Assembly: GCF_030272615.1 (NCBI RefSeq)
Contig: NC_081407.1
Location: 153,221,048-153,285,047 of the forward strand
Source of the DNA: Cryptomeria japonica
Lineage: Eukaryota > Streptophyta > Pinopsida > Cupressales > Cupressaceae
DNA: 64,000 nt
Reading direction: 5' to 3'
Shown: positions 9,446-20,400 of the stretch, in pieces
Layout: every line of letters starts with the position of its first letter
Numbering within the stretch: position 1 is the first letter of the stretch
Translations under genes and position numbers: made by a program
Notes under the pieces: model-generated
What the model saw: only the letters and a program-made list of their open reading frames with translations
Told to the model about the DNA's origin: nothing
Databases searched by the model: none

Positions 9446-10150
9446 TGTAGACACTCAAAATTGTCATGTCTAATTAAATAAATATTTTATTTATTTAATT
9501 ATCTAAGCCTAATTCTTCTATTAATTAAATAAATTTTTATTTATTTAATTAATTCATTTATCCTCATCTAGCCTTATTTCTCATTTAAATAAATACATTT
9601 ATTTATTTAAATTATCCCTTTCCTAAATTAAATAAATATTTTATTTATTTAATTGTCCTACTTCTTCTATTAATTAAATAAATCTTTATTTATTTAATTA
9701 ATTCATTATCTTTTTCTACACATGACACATGTCATTCATCTCTTAATTCCTACACTACCTACCTCTTTCATTATTTTGGTATTTCTTTTACTTACCCTCT
9801 AATCCTAGCCGACCTCTCTTTTTACACCTCTCAATCTTAACCCTCCATTTCTTATTGTGTCTTCTATTTAAGGAGATGCTTTCTTCATTGTCAAACCCTA
9901 ATGACACATGCTAATGACTAATTTTGGAGTACTTGGCTACACTACGATCCTACTTGCAACCACATTCCGTTATTTGTTGAGCTCTTGTGCATACAAAAAT
10001 CTAAGAGCAAGCATATCAAACAAGATCAATGGAGATAGGAAGAATGGAGATCAAAACCCTATTGGACATGTGATGGTATAATCTTTGTGATTTTGAGTTA
10101 TTTGCATTGTCTTAGGTAATCTTCATATGTTATGGTGGATCTTTGTTCAT
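9446..10150 (+). repeat. 3' LTR of element A
   Basis: Begins TGTAGACACTC right after the polypurine tract. Its first 250 bases contain several near-perfect palindromes of the form TTAAATAAAT-n-ATTTATTTAA (about 9472-9700). A TATA-like CTATTTAAGG is near 9866 and is followed by a CT-rich leader. The right end is approximate because another element adjoins it. Confidence 0.75.
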
Positions 10151-10616
10151 TGTTAGGCTAGGGTTTAGTGGTTGGATTCATTTAGCCTTTCAATATTGTT
10201 GTTTATTGTTATCCATTTTCACCATAAACAGTGTGAAACTGAAAAGGAAAATCCAATTGATGTTGATATGCAAAGTGTGTTGTTAAGTGGCACCAGAAGC
10301 AGTTCTGACATTGCAGTTTATTTTTCAGTGGTGGATTCTCTTTTCTTTCTTCTTCCTTTGACAGTGAGCTAGCCTTTGTAAAAATCACCTTAATCGATGA
10401 TATATTGAGAACTAATATTCTTTGTGGTTTTTCCTTTTTTGGGTTCTCCACGACATATCCAGTGTTTTTTGTGTGATCTGTTTTGTGTATGTGTTTTCAT
10501 ATTATATCTATTCTAATTAGTTTTGTTGGTCATTCTGGATTCATGAAAGAACAAAGGATAGATTTAAGTTGTCAACCGATTCACCCCCACTCACAGTTTC
10601 CTAGATATTTAACAAT

Positions 10617-10628
10617 TGGTATCATAGA
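10617..10628 (+). promoter_or_regulatory. Primer binding site (initiator Met tRNA type)
   Basis: TGGTATCATAGA lies three bases after the LTR terminus. It resembles TGGTATCAGAGC, the plant site complementary to the 3' end of initiator methionine tRNA, with two or three changes. Confidence 0.75.
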
Positions 10629-10677
10629 TTTGATTCCTTGGAAAAGAACTTAACCACTTGAGATAGATCCTGATCCG

Positions 10678-11232
10678 ATGGCACACAAATTAACCATTCA
10701 TATCTTTGAAGGATCTAACTATGTCTTCTGGAAAGTGAAGATGAGAGGTTACCTGATCTCCTTGGGCTACAACACTTGGAAAGAAGTAGAAACTAAGTAT
10801 TTACAATCAACAAATGGTCCTGCCACTCTAGATGAAATTCAAGCATATGAAGAAAATAAAAAGGTGACGTATGCTATCTTTAGTGCTTTATCAAAGATTG
10901 AATTGACAAAGGTTATTTCATTGAATATTGTTTATGAGGTTTGGCAAAAGTTGAAGGATATCTATGAAGGAAATGACAAAGTTAAATTATCAAAGAAGCT
11001 GACAGGTAAGCGTAGATATGAGAACTTGAAGAAGGAAGAAGGAGAAGATATAACAAGCTATTTTAGAAAGTTGACAGTACAATAAATGAAATCAGAGAAC
11101 TTGGCGGCACCTTAACAAATGAAGACATAATTGAAAATATTTTGATGTCTCTACTAGAAAACTACAATGATAAGATCTCTGTTATTGAAGAAACTTATGA
11201 TCTGAAGAAGTTTACTAGGGAACAACTATGGG
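10678..11232 (+). pseudogene. Copia gag (UBN2-type), truncated
   Basis: Starts with ATG at 10678 and encodes a Copia Gag N-terminus: FEGSNYVFWKVKMRGYLIS, then YEVWQKLKDIYEGNDKV. A one-base shift near 11080 moves the frame; the continuation NEIRELGGTLTNEDI and VIEETYDLKKFTREQL is readable up to about 11228. The zinc knuckle and all downstream pol are missing. At 11233 the sequence changes abruptly to repeat copy A. Confidence 0.8.
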
Positions 11233-11671
11233 CAAGTGCACCAAGATGGGGGACCAAAAAGATGCCAAATATTTTTTTGGCCCTAATCAAGCCCTTTTGC
11301 ACATGCCAAATAGGCTTGGCTTGTCAAACCTAAGGGTTGGGCATGCCTAATGTATTTGGCGCATGCCAAATATGGTGCACACCAAATAAGGTGAGCACCA
11401 AATTTGGCGTGTGCCAAATGCATTTGCATTTTGGCAAGTGCATTTTCAATTTTGAAACTAAAAATTATCATTCTCTTTCATTTCCTCTCTCTTCAAATAT
11501 ATAAGTTATATTTTATGTCTATATTGTCAGGATGTTTGAGAGTGGTTTCAGATCTCTAGGAGTTATAATGCAGATTCTAGTTTTAGAGAATTCACATAAA
11601 TTTTAAACTTAGTTAAATTTTCATTTAGCATGCTCGTATCAACATTCTCTCTCTCTGGTCTCTCCTCTTTC

Positions 11672-11711
<40 letters not shown>

Positions 11712-11980
11712 TCCTCCCTCTCTTGCACTTGGGTTTTCTCTCCCTCTAGTTTCTCCCTTAACACCCACCTTCCACTTTCTCTTTCTCACTCCCCCTATAT
11801 CCCTCTCTTCATGTCTATCTCTCCCTCTTTGTGATAGAATTAAAGGCAAATTCCAGGGCAGAGAGAGAGGGAGGAAGGACTGCGTAGAGGGAGAGACCTA
11901 AGAGAGAGAGATCAAGTGGGAGAAATGAAGGGAATGATTGATGGAAAGAGATGGATATATAAGGGAGAGAGGGAGGAAGG

Positions 11981-12073
<93 letters not shown>

Positions 12074-12150
12074 TGAGGCAAAGAGAGAACCCAAGTGAGA
12101 GAGATGGAGGGAGGGAGGTAGGGTTTGATGAAAAGAGACAGAGAGACCTA
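11233..12150 (+). repeat. GA/CT-rich dispersed repeat, copy A
   Basis: Begins CAAGTGCACCAAGATGGGGG, the same as copy B at 23662. The first 200 bases are built from CAAAT-GCATGCC/GCACACC words. A shared unique block follows (TCAGATCTCTAGGAG, TAATGCAGATTCTAG), then a CT-rich part and a GA-rich part with TTGATGGAAA units. No coding region is supported. I cannot assign it to a known transposon class: no terminal repeats are visible, although CAAATATATAAG near 11500 looks like a TATA box. Confidence 0.7.
11985..12071 (+). repeat. (GA)n microsatellite
   Basis: Nearly pure GA dinucleotide run inside repeat copy A. A (CT)n run lies at about 11674-11708. Long frames called here are low-complexity artefacts. 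Confidence 0.95.
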
Positions 12151-14036
12151 AAAAAGCATAAAAATCATGAAATGTCCTAAAAAAGCATAAAAATCATAAA
12201 ATGTCCTTAAAAAAGCATAAAAATCATAAAAAAGTCCTGAAAAAATCTTTAAAATCATAAAAAGTCTTGAAAAACCCCTTTAAAAACTAAAACATTTATA
12301 AAACCCTAAAAAGATAAAATCATGTAAAAAACATTGCGATGACATAAACACTTTGATCAAGCATGCAACTTTGCACTTCAACGAACTCATGACATGACGA
12401 GATTACGATTGAGCAAACATAACAACATTTGATCGACTTATAAACCCAAACACATTAAATGTGATCAAAAAATCATCCGGCATGAAACATATTGTTTGTT
12501 TGTTTGCTTATTTTCTTTTTATTGTTTTTGGTTTTCTTTTTTGGTGACATGTCTTTTAGCTTTTTTGGGATGTCTCTAACTAGAGATTTTATCTCCAGGA
12601 TGTCTTTGACTAGAAAGGTGAGGATGGGGCATTTTCACTTGTTTGCTTCTTGTGGATTGTTCCTTAGTAATATGATGACTCGTCTTAGGACAAGATCATT
12701 TAAGATCATCAAGGATATAATAGTCTAATGCAAACTGAGACAATCCTTCTTGTCTGTTGTGTTTTCTTTCATGCAATTGGTATGATGATTCATTTGGGTT
12801 TTATCTATATCCAGATGAGCTTTTCCATTTTCCATAATAAGCTTGATGATGACTTTAGCATTTCAAAAAGAACAAGAATTATCATCACCTTCATATCCTC
12901 TTTCTCATCACTTTTCTTCTTTCATCACCCCTTTCATCTCTCTTTTTTCATCATTTCTTCCATCATCTTCTTCATTCTTTTTATTGCAGCGAGATCAATC
13001 AAATGCTTTATCCAACTTTGCATGTCTCTGAATCTTTAATCATTTTATCAAATCAATCAACTTGCTTCTTGCAATCTCAATGCTCCTGGATCAATCAATC
13101 CTTGGATCACCTTATCTTGCGCTAGCATCAATCCTTATCAACTCATTCAGCTAATCAATCGGGCTATACTATTCATTTCCATCAATTGTTCAATTACGCC
13201 TCATCATCTATGCATTTCCATCAAATGTACATCTCAACTTAATCACTTGCACAATATCAATTATCCTATCTCCTTTTCATAATTATCGAAAGATCAATCT
13301 CCATCAATCTATTCAATCAATCTCTCGAGGGGGCATAGCCAATCAATCATCACCCTTACCAGGATATCTCAGGGGCATATATGCAAAATGTAGACACATA
13401 AAATTTGTCATCTTAAGCCCAGGTGGATCCACTTTATTTTTCATGTATTATCCACTATTAATATTTATCATTTATCATCATTTATTCATTATTAATATTA
13501 TCATTAATATTATTCTTATATTATCATTAATATTATTCTTATTTTATCATTTATCCATCATTAATTCATTAATATTATATATATCATCAATATCAATATT
13601 ACCATTTATCCATTTAATAATGTTAATATTCTATCATTTACCATTAATTAATATTATTATCATTTATCATCTATTATTTTATTTAATATATCCATCTTCA
13701 TAAACAAATGCATAAGCATCTACATGACTCATTTATGCTTCCTCCTCTACCCAATTGCATCCACCTTGTGCATGTGGGATTAAAACTTTCATCCACCTTA
13801 TGCATGTGGGATTAAAACTTTCAAGCCTTATTATTTATCCCATATTCATCCCACGAAGAACATCTATAAAAACCAAGCTTCTCTCTCATTCTTTCATCCA
13901 TTATCTTGACATCTTGAGTACATATATGTTGTCTTTGCTTTTAAGCATTTACCTTTTATCCTTTTCATCTTGGTTTTCTCATAATCTAGCTTTTAATCAT
14001 TTTATTAGTTTAGATATTTTTATGTTGCTATCAACA
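12151..14036 (+). mobile_element. 3' end fragment of a second Tat element
   Basis: Starts with an array of about 28-base A-rich units (AAAAAAGCATAAAAATCAT and variants, 12151-12300), like the post-pol arrays of elements A and B. The segment 12535-12850 matches 7120-7410 of element A. Before the LTR lies TCTCGAGGGGGCATA (near 13323) and a second GGGGCATATA (near 13372). There is no gag, pol or PMD gene here. The left edge adjoins repeat copy A. Confidence 0.7.
13389..14036 (+). repeat. LTR of the second Tat element
   Basis: Begins TGTAGACACAT after a purine-rich tract. It is AT-rich with many ATTAATATTA words, then has a TATA box TATAAAAA at 13865-13872 and CT-rich downstream sequence. The right end, TATCAACA near 14036, is a guess. 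Confidence 0.65.
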
Positions 14037-14797
14037 TAATTTCTATAATTTATAATTTATCATCGTAAATTAACTAATTACTAATATTAGAGACATTTAA
14101 TTTATATTTAACAATTAATTAGATCAATAGAATAATAGAGCAGCCTAAAAGCTTATATAAAATGATAGAGTAATGACAAGTAAAATAGTTCAACATATTT
14201 TGATTTGTTAATTTAAGTTTACAAAGTAATTTATTTTTTATTAAGTAGAAAAGAGACTCAACCCATTACACATTAGAATAAAAAATAATTTCTTAATTAT
14301 GACAAATAAAACTATTTCTAAAATTTAAAAAAATCACCTTTTAAATAAATAAACTATATCCAAATTGATTTCTCTCAACAGCTACATATATAAGCTATCT
14401 ATATGAATCCACTCCTCTTCTTGATGATGGATTGCACAACACCACTATCTACTAATTCCACCCATATTTCTAATATTTCTAGAAGGTTCCTTTTCTGGAT
14501 GATGAAATGCTGAGCATGATTATGAATTAAAATTCAAAAGATGACAATGAAAACCATCATCACCACAACCCAAGCTAATTTATACTTATAATACACAATG
14601 CCCAATGGCACCTTTCTTTATACCAATGGCGTTTTTACAGGTTCTGGGAAAAGCACTACCATGTCGTGGCACCGCAGGATCTGGTTCCCATCTTTACTGT
14701 TCATATCAGCATTCATTTGTTGACGATGTAACGTGTGACCTTTGGATTGTCCAAGGCGGCTGTATCGCACTAAGTGAAGATGGCACAAGGTAGCAGC
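14037..14797. other. AT-rich upstream region of glutaredoxin gene
   Basis: No gene supported. AT-rich to about 14570, then more balanced sequence leading to the glutaredoxin promoter. A TGACG word lies near 14721; TGA-type bZIP factors, which interact with CC-type glutaredoxins, bind such words, but one occurrence proves nothing. Confidence 0.4.
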
Positions 14798-14805
14798 TAT
14801 ATTAA
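14798..14805 (+). promoter_or_regulatory. Putative TATA box of glutaredoxin gene
   Basis: TATATTAA, 75 bases before the chosen ATG, followed by a CT/CA-rich stretch typical of a plant transcription start region. Placed by position only. Confidence 0.5.
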
Positions 14806-14880
14806 CCCACACTCCCCACCTCTTTCCTCCATCAATGCTCTGCAAACGGCAATCTCTTGAGAGGGAAGAAGAATACGAAG

Positions 14881-15249
14881 ATGCAACGGGAGGGAAGAAG
14901 GGATTCCTGGGAAGAAGATATTAAAGAGAGAAGTGCAGTTGAACGAGTGCGTAAGCTGGCAGAGGAGGATGCGGTGGTATTGTTCACCAAAAGTGAGTGC
15001 TGCATATCCGTGGCGGCGAAGGCCCTCCTGTCCACCTTGGGAGCGCATCCCACCATCCATCAACTGGATAAAGAAGAAGAGGGAGAGGAGATGGAGGGCG
15101 CTCTGCTCACAATGCTGGCTGCCCACCCTGCCGTCCCTGCTATCTTCATCGGTGGAAAGCTGGTGGGAGGGATGGAGGAGCTCATGAGTTGTCACATCAC
15201 AGGTTTTCTGCTGCCTCTCTTGAAGGAAGCCGGAGCCTTGTGGTTATGA
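14881..15249 (+). CDS. CC-type (ROXY-like) glutaredoxin
   Basis: Single-exon class III glutaredoxin of 122 residues. The ATG at 14881 is chosen; the frame extends upstream only to a TTG. Domain order: short charged N-terminus; ERVRKLAEEDAVVLFTKSE; active site CCIS at residues 40-43; helix AAKALLSTLG; AVPAIFIGGKLVGG at 84-97 with the conserved proline and glycines of the glutathione groove; LLPLL at 110-114; and the C-terminal ALWL. CC-type glutaredoxins are specific to land plants; they act with TGA bZIP factors, and the ALWL end is linked to TOPLESS-type co-repressor binding (family knowledge). The active site has Ser in place of the final Cys, as in other monothiol-like members. This is the only intact host gene in the window. 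Fragments of it are duplicated just downstream. Confidence 0.9.
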   Translation: MQREGRRDSWEEDIKERSAVERVRKLAEEDAVVLFTKSECCISVAAKALLSTLGAHPTIHQLDKEEEGEEMEGALLTMLAAHPAVPAIFIGGKLVGGMEELMSCHITGFLLPLLKEAGALWL

Positions 15250-15395
15250 GCCGGAAGCCGGAGCTCAAGCCTTTAAACCTAAATTTTGGATGCAGCGGGA
15301 GGGAAGAAGAGATTAAAGAGAGGAGTCCTTGTGGTTCTGAATCCCTCCAACTCTTACAATATCAAGCCTTTAAACCCAAATTTTGGATGCCTTTT
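15235..15395 (+). repeat. Duplicated pieces of the glutaredoxin gene end
   Basis: CAAGCCTTTAAACC-AAATTTTGGATGC occurs twice (near 15266 and 15362), each after a CTTGTGGTT copy of the stop-codon region. Between them, at 15291-15326, is a near copy of the CDS start (GATGCA-CGGGAGGGAAGAAG and ATTAAAGAGAG), so a piece of the 5' coding end was copied into the 3' flank. Confidence 0.7.
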
Positions 15396-15639
15396 CAATC
15401 ACTATGTCAAGCTCAATGTCGTCTAATGTCTTTAGTTCTACAATGTTTTGTCATCGTTTCTTAGCTACATTAAAACAGTCCAAACGGTGAAACTTGGCCT
15501 TCTAAGAGCGGGAGTTTCGGTGGTTCTTTTTCTATCAAGTGCAGTTATAAAATGTAATGTAATGGGCGCATAAGCTGCTATTGCATAGCCCATTTCTGTT
15601 GTTACAATCTAAAGAAAGCATGTAACGAAATTCCTGCAT

Positions 15640-16475
15640 AGTTGCAATTCTGTTAACCATTTTGGTACTCTATTGTTAATGGAAGTGTTTTGCAAATCTG
15701 AAGTCTGAATGGTGGTTTATTTTACAAATCTGAAGTCTATTAATCAGTTTGGTATTATATGGTTTAATGGAAGTCTTTTGCAAATCTGAAGTCTTTCGAA
15801 CATGTTTTCTAGGGTTTCGTAAATTCTTAAAGTCAAATTCAATTATCATAACTAATATAAGTGGTTTATTTTGCAAATCTTAAGTCTATTAACCATTTTG
15901 GTACTCTACTGTTTAATGGAAGTATTTTGCAAATCTGAAGTCTTTCGAACATGTTTTCTAGGGTTTCATAAATTCTTAAAGTCTAATTCAATTATCATAA
16001 CTAATATAAGTGGTTTATTTTGCAAATCTTAAGTCTATTAACCATTTTGGTACTCAAATCTGAAGTCCGAACATGTTCTCTAGGGTTTCGTAAATTGGCA
16101 AAGTCAAATTCAATTATCATAACTAATAAAAGTGGTTTATTTTGCAAACCTAAAGTCTACTAAAACTATTTTGGTACTCTACTGTTTAATGGAAGTGATT
16201 TGCAAATCTGAACCTTAACATGTTTTCTAGGGTTTCATAAACTTGTAAAGTCAAATTCAAATATCATAATGAATAAAAGTAGTTTATTTTGCAAATCTAA
16301 AGTTTGTTAATCATTTTGGTATTCTACTGTTGCAAAGTCAAATCCAACTATCATAACTAATAAAAGTGGTTTATTTTGCAAATCTAAAGTCTGAACATGT
16401 TTTCTAGGGTTTTAGATTGGAAAAGTCAAATTCAACTATCATAATTAATTAAAGTAGTTTATTTTGCTCAGCTTT
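15640..16475. repeat. Tandem repeat with a unit of about 90-150 bp
   Basis: Seven degenerate units beginning near GTGGTTTATTTTGCAAATC, at about 15714, 15860, 16010, 16132, 16270, 16368 and 16455. Shared words are CATTTTGGTACTCTACTGTT, GAACATGTTTTCTAGGGTTT and AATTCAATTATCATAACTAA. Spacing falls from about 150 to about 90 bases to the right, through loss of internal pieces. Confidence 0.85.
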
Positions 16476-17191
16476 GTGTTTTATATCATACTAACAATTC
16501 ATTTAATAAATATAATTAAATATATGGATAGAGGTCACATGTTTTCAACAATACAATTCATATGGACAAAGATTAAAGAGGTTCATTAATTAGTGTCTTC
16601 CACAAGGAATTTCAAAGTTGAGTAATTAGGGTTTTCAAATAGAACTTCAACTAATGTGAAATCGTCTAGGTGGTAAAGTCAGTCTAGTATAGGTATCTTA
16701 AATATATCTATTGAAAATATGTCAAGAGATCAAAAATGGAGTTATTTATTTACTTAAGTTATTTTATTGTATTTAAGAACTATTTTATTTACTAAATATT
16801 TTCTTATTTTAAAAATAAATATTTTGTTAATTATTAATTATTAATATTTTATGTGTAAATGACTATCAAATTTATGATGAAAAATAAGAGGTTTTTTGTT
16901 AATGTTCTCACACATCATTGAATCCACCTCTTGGTGCAATGATAGAATGCATCTTGACATTAATTAATAAAATATCAAAAAAAAGCTAAAAGAAAATATT
17001 AAGAAAATTAAATTTAGACAATTCTAAGTGCAAAATAATGCAATGTGTGAATTGTAAATATGATTAGTTATTTGTTTGTAGTTTGTTTCATATGTGTTTG
17101 TTCATTTATTAATTTATTTTATAGTTTTTCCTCTAGTGATATGTTCTGATCAATTTATTAAAATTAATTTTATATTTTAATATATTAATTT
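16476..17191. other. AT-rich stretch without genes
   Basis: Low-complexity AT-rich sequence; nothing recognisable. It ends in TTAATATATTAATTT (17177-17191), which is repeated at the other side of the LINE. Confidence 0.5.
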
Positions 17192-17429
17192 TGTATTAAG
17201 TATCATAAAATATCATTATAAAATTCAGAAGTCTAGGCTGGAGAACACATAGCCAGCTAGCATTTAGATCTTACAGTGACAATAAAACCATGTCAGGAAG
17301 GTCAGCGGGCCATATTATGTGGCCTTATATACAGGATGCAACTGAAATACAAAATTACAAAGTTGGATGTCCCATATACAAAATATATCATAGAGGATTG
17401 TCGACTAACTAAATAGGAAGGAGGAGTTA

Positions 17430-20400
17430 GGATCAATATTGTCCCCCATGGGGGGGAGCCACGCAATCCATCCTAGCTCACCCTCGCACCACACCAGTAC
17501 ATTTCCTTCGATGAACTGGTCTCTAAAGGGGTGGGAAGGAAGACCTTCCAGTTCTAGCTCAATAAAATCCTCCCTCTATTGTCTTGCCTCCATCTCCTGC
17601 ATAAATCTCATTAGCGCCTGCTCAAAGTGTGTCTTGTTGCTTCCCATACGGTCCCAAGTGAAGCCATGGGATAGTTCTCGAATGAAGACAAGAGTTGTTC
17701 CATCATTCAACCATCTGTCAAATTTGTCCTCATCCATCCGTAGAACCACAGTGACTTGCATATAAGAGACTCAGTGAGTTATCTACCCTTTCCAATAAAC
17801 ACATCATCATTCTCAGATTTCTGAATGATCCAAAGAATTTCCAAGGAGAGAACAAACCAAAAAATATTAGCACATTTCTTGCCACCTTTAACATAACCAA
17901 GTACCACCTCTTCAATAGAAAGACATTTATTATCAACTAAGAAGCCAAACAATTTCCATACCTCTTTGGCAAAATGACATTCAAAGAAAATATGAAGCAC
18001 AGACTCAGGGATGCGACACAGTAGGGGGTTGCCATTATTATCGTTAAGCGTGATCTTGTGAAGCAAAAGTTTCCAAGAAAAGAATTTCTTTTTTGGTTCA
18101 GTCGGATTAGACCAGAATCTCAAGAGGCTAGTGTGCCACTTTTTAGAATCCGAGGTGAGGTTCTAGATATTGTTGAGATGGGTTAGAATATCTTCAGAAT
18201 CAGCAATGGTAAAGTAGACCAGTTTGGCCTTTATTAGAGGAAGGTGGGAGCCATCTCTCCAACAAAGGGAGGAGAATGGGGAGAGTAAAGAAGGGGCGGG
18301 TGAGGAGAGGATGGGATTGAGTGCAGACTTGAGGACATTGTAGGTTCTTGCTTGGGAGGTGGGGAGGTTGAATTCAGAGCTAAGGGCATCCCAAGAGATC
18401 AGAGTACCATCTTTCAGGATGTGTTCAAAACTAACCAATCTTAAGTTGTGCCACTTCAAGGCAGAACACCCTTGAAGACAAGCCAGTTGCTTTCCATTAT
18501 GTAGAGTATTCCACCATATAGATCTTCCCAAGTTGAGAGATCCCTTATTATCAACAATACCCCTATTGCTGATGAATTATCTGGCATGGTTCCAAGCCCT
18601 CCATATAGACTTGAAGACTTATGAACCCACAGGAGAGATCTCAAAATTACCAGCAATCAGGTCCCCCATGGGAAAGTTCTTCCAATTTTTTGCCTTTTTA
18701 GGGGTGGAGCGTTGTATATTGTGTCTGATTAGAATTTTCCAAGGTTCATAGCCATCAAGGGCTTTAAAAATCCATTTGGCAGCCATGGCAATTCCCTGAG
18801 TTTTAAGGTCTTTGAGGCCTATACCCCCCTGCATCTTAGGTCTAACACAACAATCCCATTTAACAACATGTTGTTTCCTGTTCCCCTTCCCATCTGACCA
18901 TAAAAATTTCTTGATTTGTTTTTGAAGATAGTTGAACTGGTAATTAATGAATAGCCAAGCTGAGGAGCAATAGATGTTATATGACGACAAGATTTTTTGA
19001 CAAACCTGAAACTGACCTGCTAGGGGGAGGAAGTTCCTGTTCCATTTGGTAAGTTTTTTATCCACCTTATTCCTGAACCACTCCCACATTTCTTTTAGAT
19101 TTGGGGAGATAGAGAAGGGAATACCTAGATATCTAGTGATAGTGTTTGGTCCTCCCCATTTCAAGTCAAATTTGGACATCCAGTTAGGAGGGGAATCGGT
19201 CCATCCTAGCAAGGTAGATTTATGGAGAGCAATTTTGCTGGCTGAGGCCTTACAGAAGATTTCAATATTATATAGCAGAGAGGATAAATTTTTCTCATCC
19301 AAGGTTAATAGAATAGCTATATCATCAGCAAATTGGACATTGATGATTTCTTCTTTATTAGGGTAGAGATGCATTTGACCCTGGGGGTTATACTAAAGTC
19401 CTTAAGAACATAGTGCATAGCATCAACAACCAATACAAATAGGGTTGGGGAAAGTGGGCACCCATATCTTATTGACCTGGAAAGAACAATATTACCAGAT
19501 CTATTTCCATTTACATCAACAACAACATTGGCATCACAGAGTAATGTTTGAACTACCTTACATAATGTCTCTGGAAACCCCAAACTTACTAACATCTGTA
19601 TTATGAAGCTCCACTCTATTCTATCATATGCCTTTTCAAAATCAATCAACAACAGGGCCCCATTTAGTCTCGAGTCCTTAGCCCACTCAAGAGATTCCCA
19701 ATAGGTTACCAAGTTCTCTAGGATATATCTGCCTTTAACAAAACCTGTTTGGGTGGGGCTGATTATTTCTGGCAGAATGTTAATCAACCTGTTAGCTACC
19801 ACTTTGGCCAATATCTTATAGGATACATTTAGTAGTGTGATAGGCCTCCAATTCTTTAGCAATGTCTTGTCCCCCTCCTTAGGGATGAGCTTAATGACCC
19901 CTTGATTGATTTCTTTGCCCAAGGTTCCTTTGCTTTAATAGCATCTAGATATAGGTCGTGGAGGTCACCTACAATCCACCTAATGTTTTTCTTATAAAAT
20001 TCCACCGGAAAGCCGTCTGGTCTAGGGGACCTGTCATTGCCCATTGAGGAGATGGCCTTTACAATTTCCTCTTTTGAGATGGGTTTCCCTACAAACTCAT
20101 AATCCTCAGCATTAAGCTTAGTTGGGATCAATTCCTTAATGAGCTCCTTACCAGCCCTATATTCATCATTTAACTCTTCTGTAGTGAATAGATTTTGGTA
20201 GAACTGGGTGAAGCACATTAGGATATCCTCTGAGCTTCTAATATGGGTATTGTTATCCTAGATAACATTGATGTTCTCTTTTACCTCTTTGACTTTAAGC
20301 AATTGGAAGAAATATTTTGAGCCCTTGTCTCCTGAGTCCAACCAATTTAATTTGGTTCTGGTTTTCAACTCCCTAATTTTCTCATTCTGGATCTTCCTAA

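Larger units (their letters stand above)
1..10150 (+). mobile_element. Tat-type Ty3/Gypsy element A, internally deleted
   Basis: Plus-strand LTR element whose 5' LTR lies left of the window. Visible parts in order: leader with CGTCTGTG arrays, gag, protease, C-terminal integrase tail, A-rich array, antisense PMD gene, polypurine tract and 3' LTR starting at 9446. RT, both RNase H domains and the integrase catalytic core are absent, so it must have depended on proteins of a relative (inference). Assignment to the Tat group rests on sequence likeness to element B at 37-61 kb, which keeps a second RNase H, and on the antisense extra gene. The right edge of the 3' LTR near 10150 is approximate because a Copia fragment follows. 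Confidence 0.85.
10151..11232 (+). mobile_element. Copia element 5' fragment (LTR end, PBS, gag)
   Basis: Contains an LTR end with the GATTCACCCCC box near 10579 and a terminus TTTAACA at 10614, then a primer binding site and a Copia-type gag. No protease, integrase or RT follows: the element breaks off at 11232, where the GA/CT repeat copy A begins. The LTR start is not resolved; TGTTAGGC at 10151 or TGTTGTTT near 10197 are candidates. Confidence 0.65.

Noticed and set aside
14857-14880. Upstream extension of the glutaredoxin start
   Set aside because: The codon at 14857 is TTG, not ATG; the first ATG in frame is 14881 and gives a normal family length.
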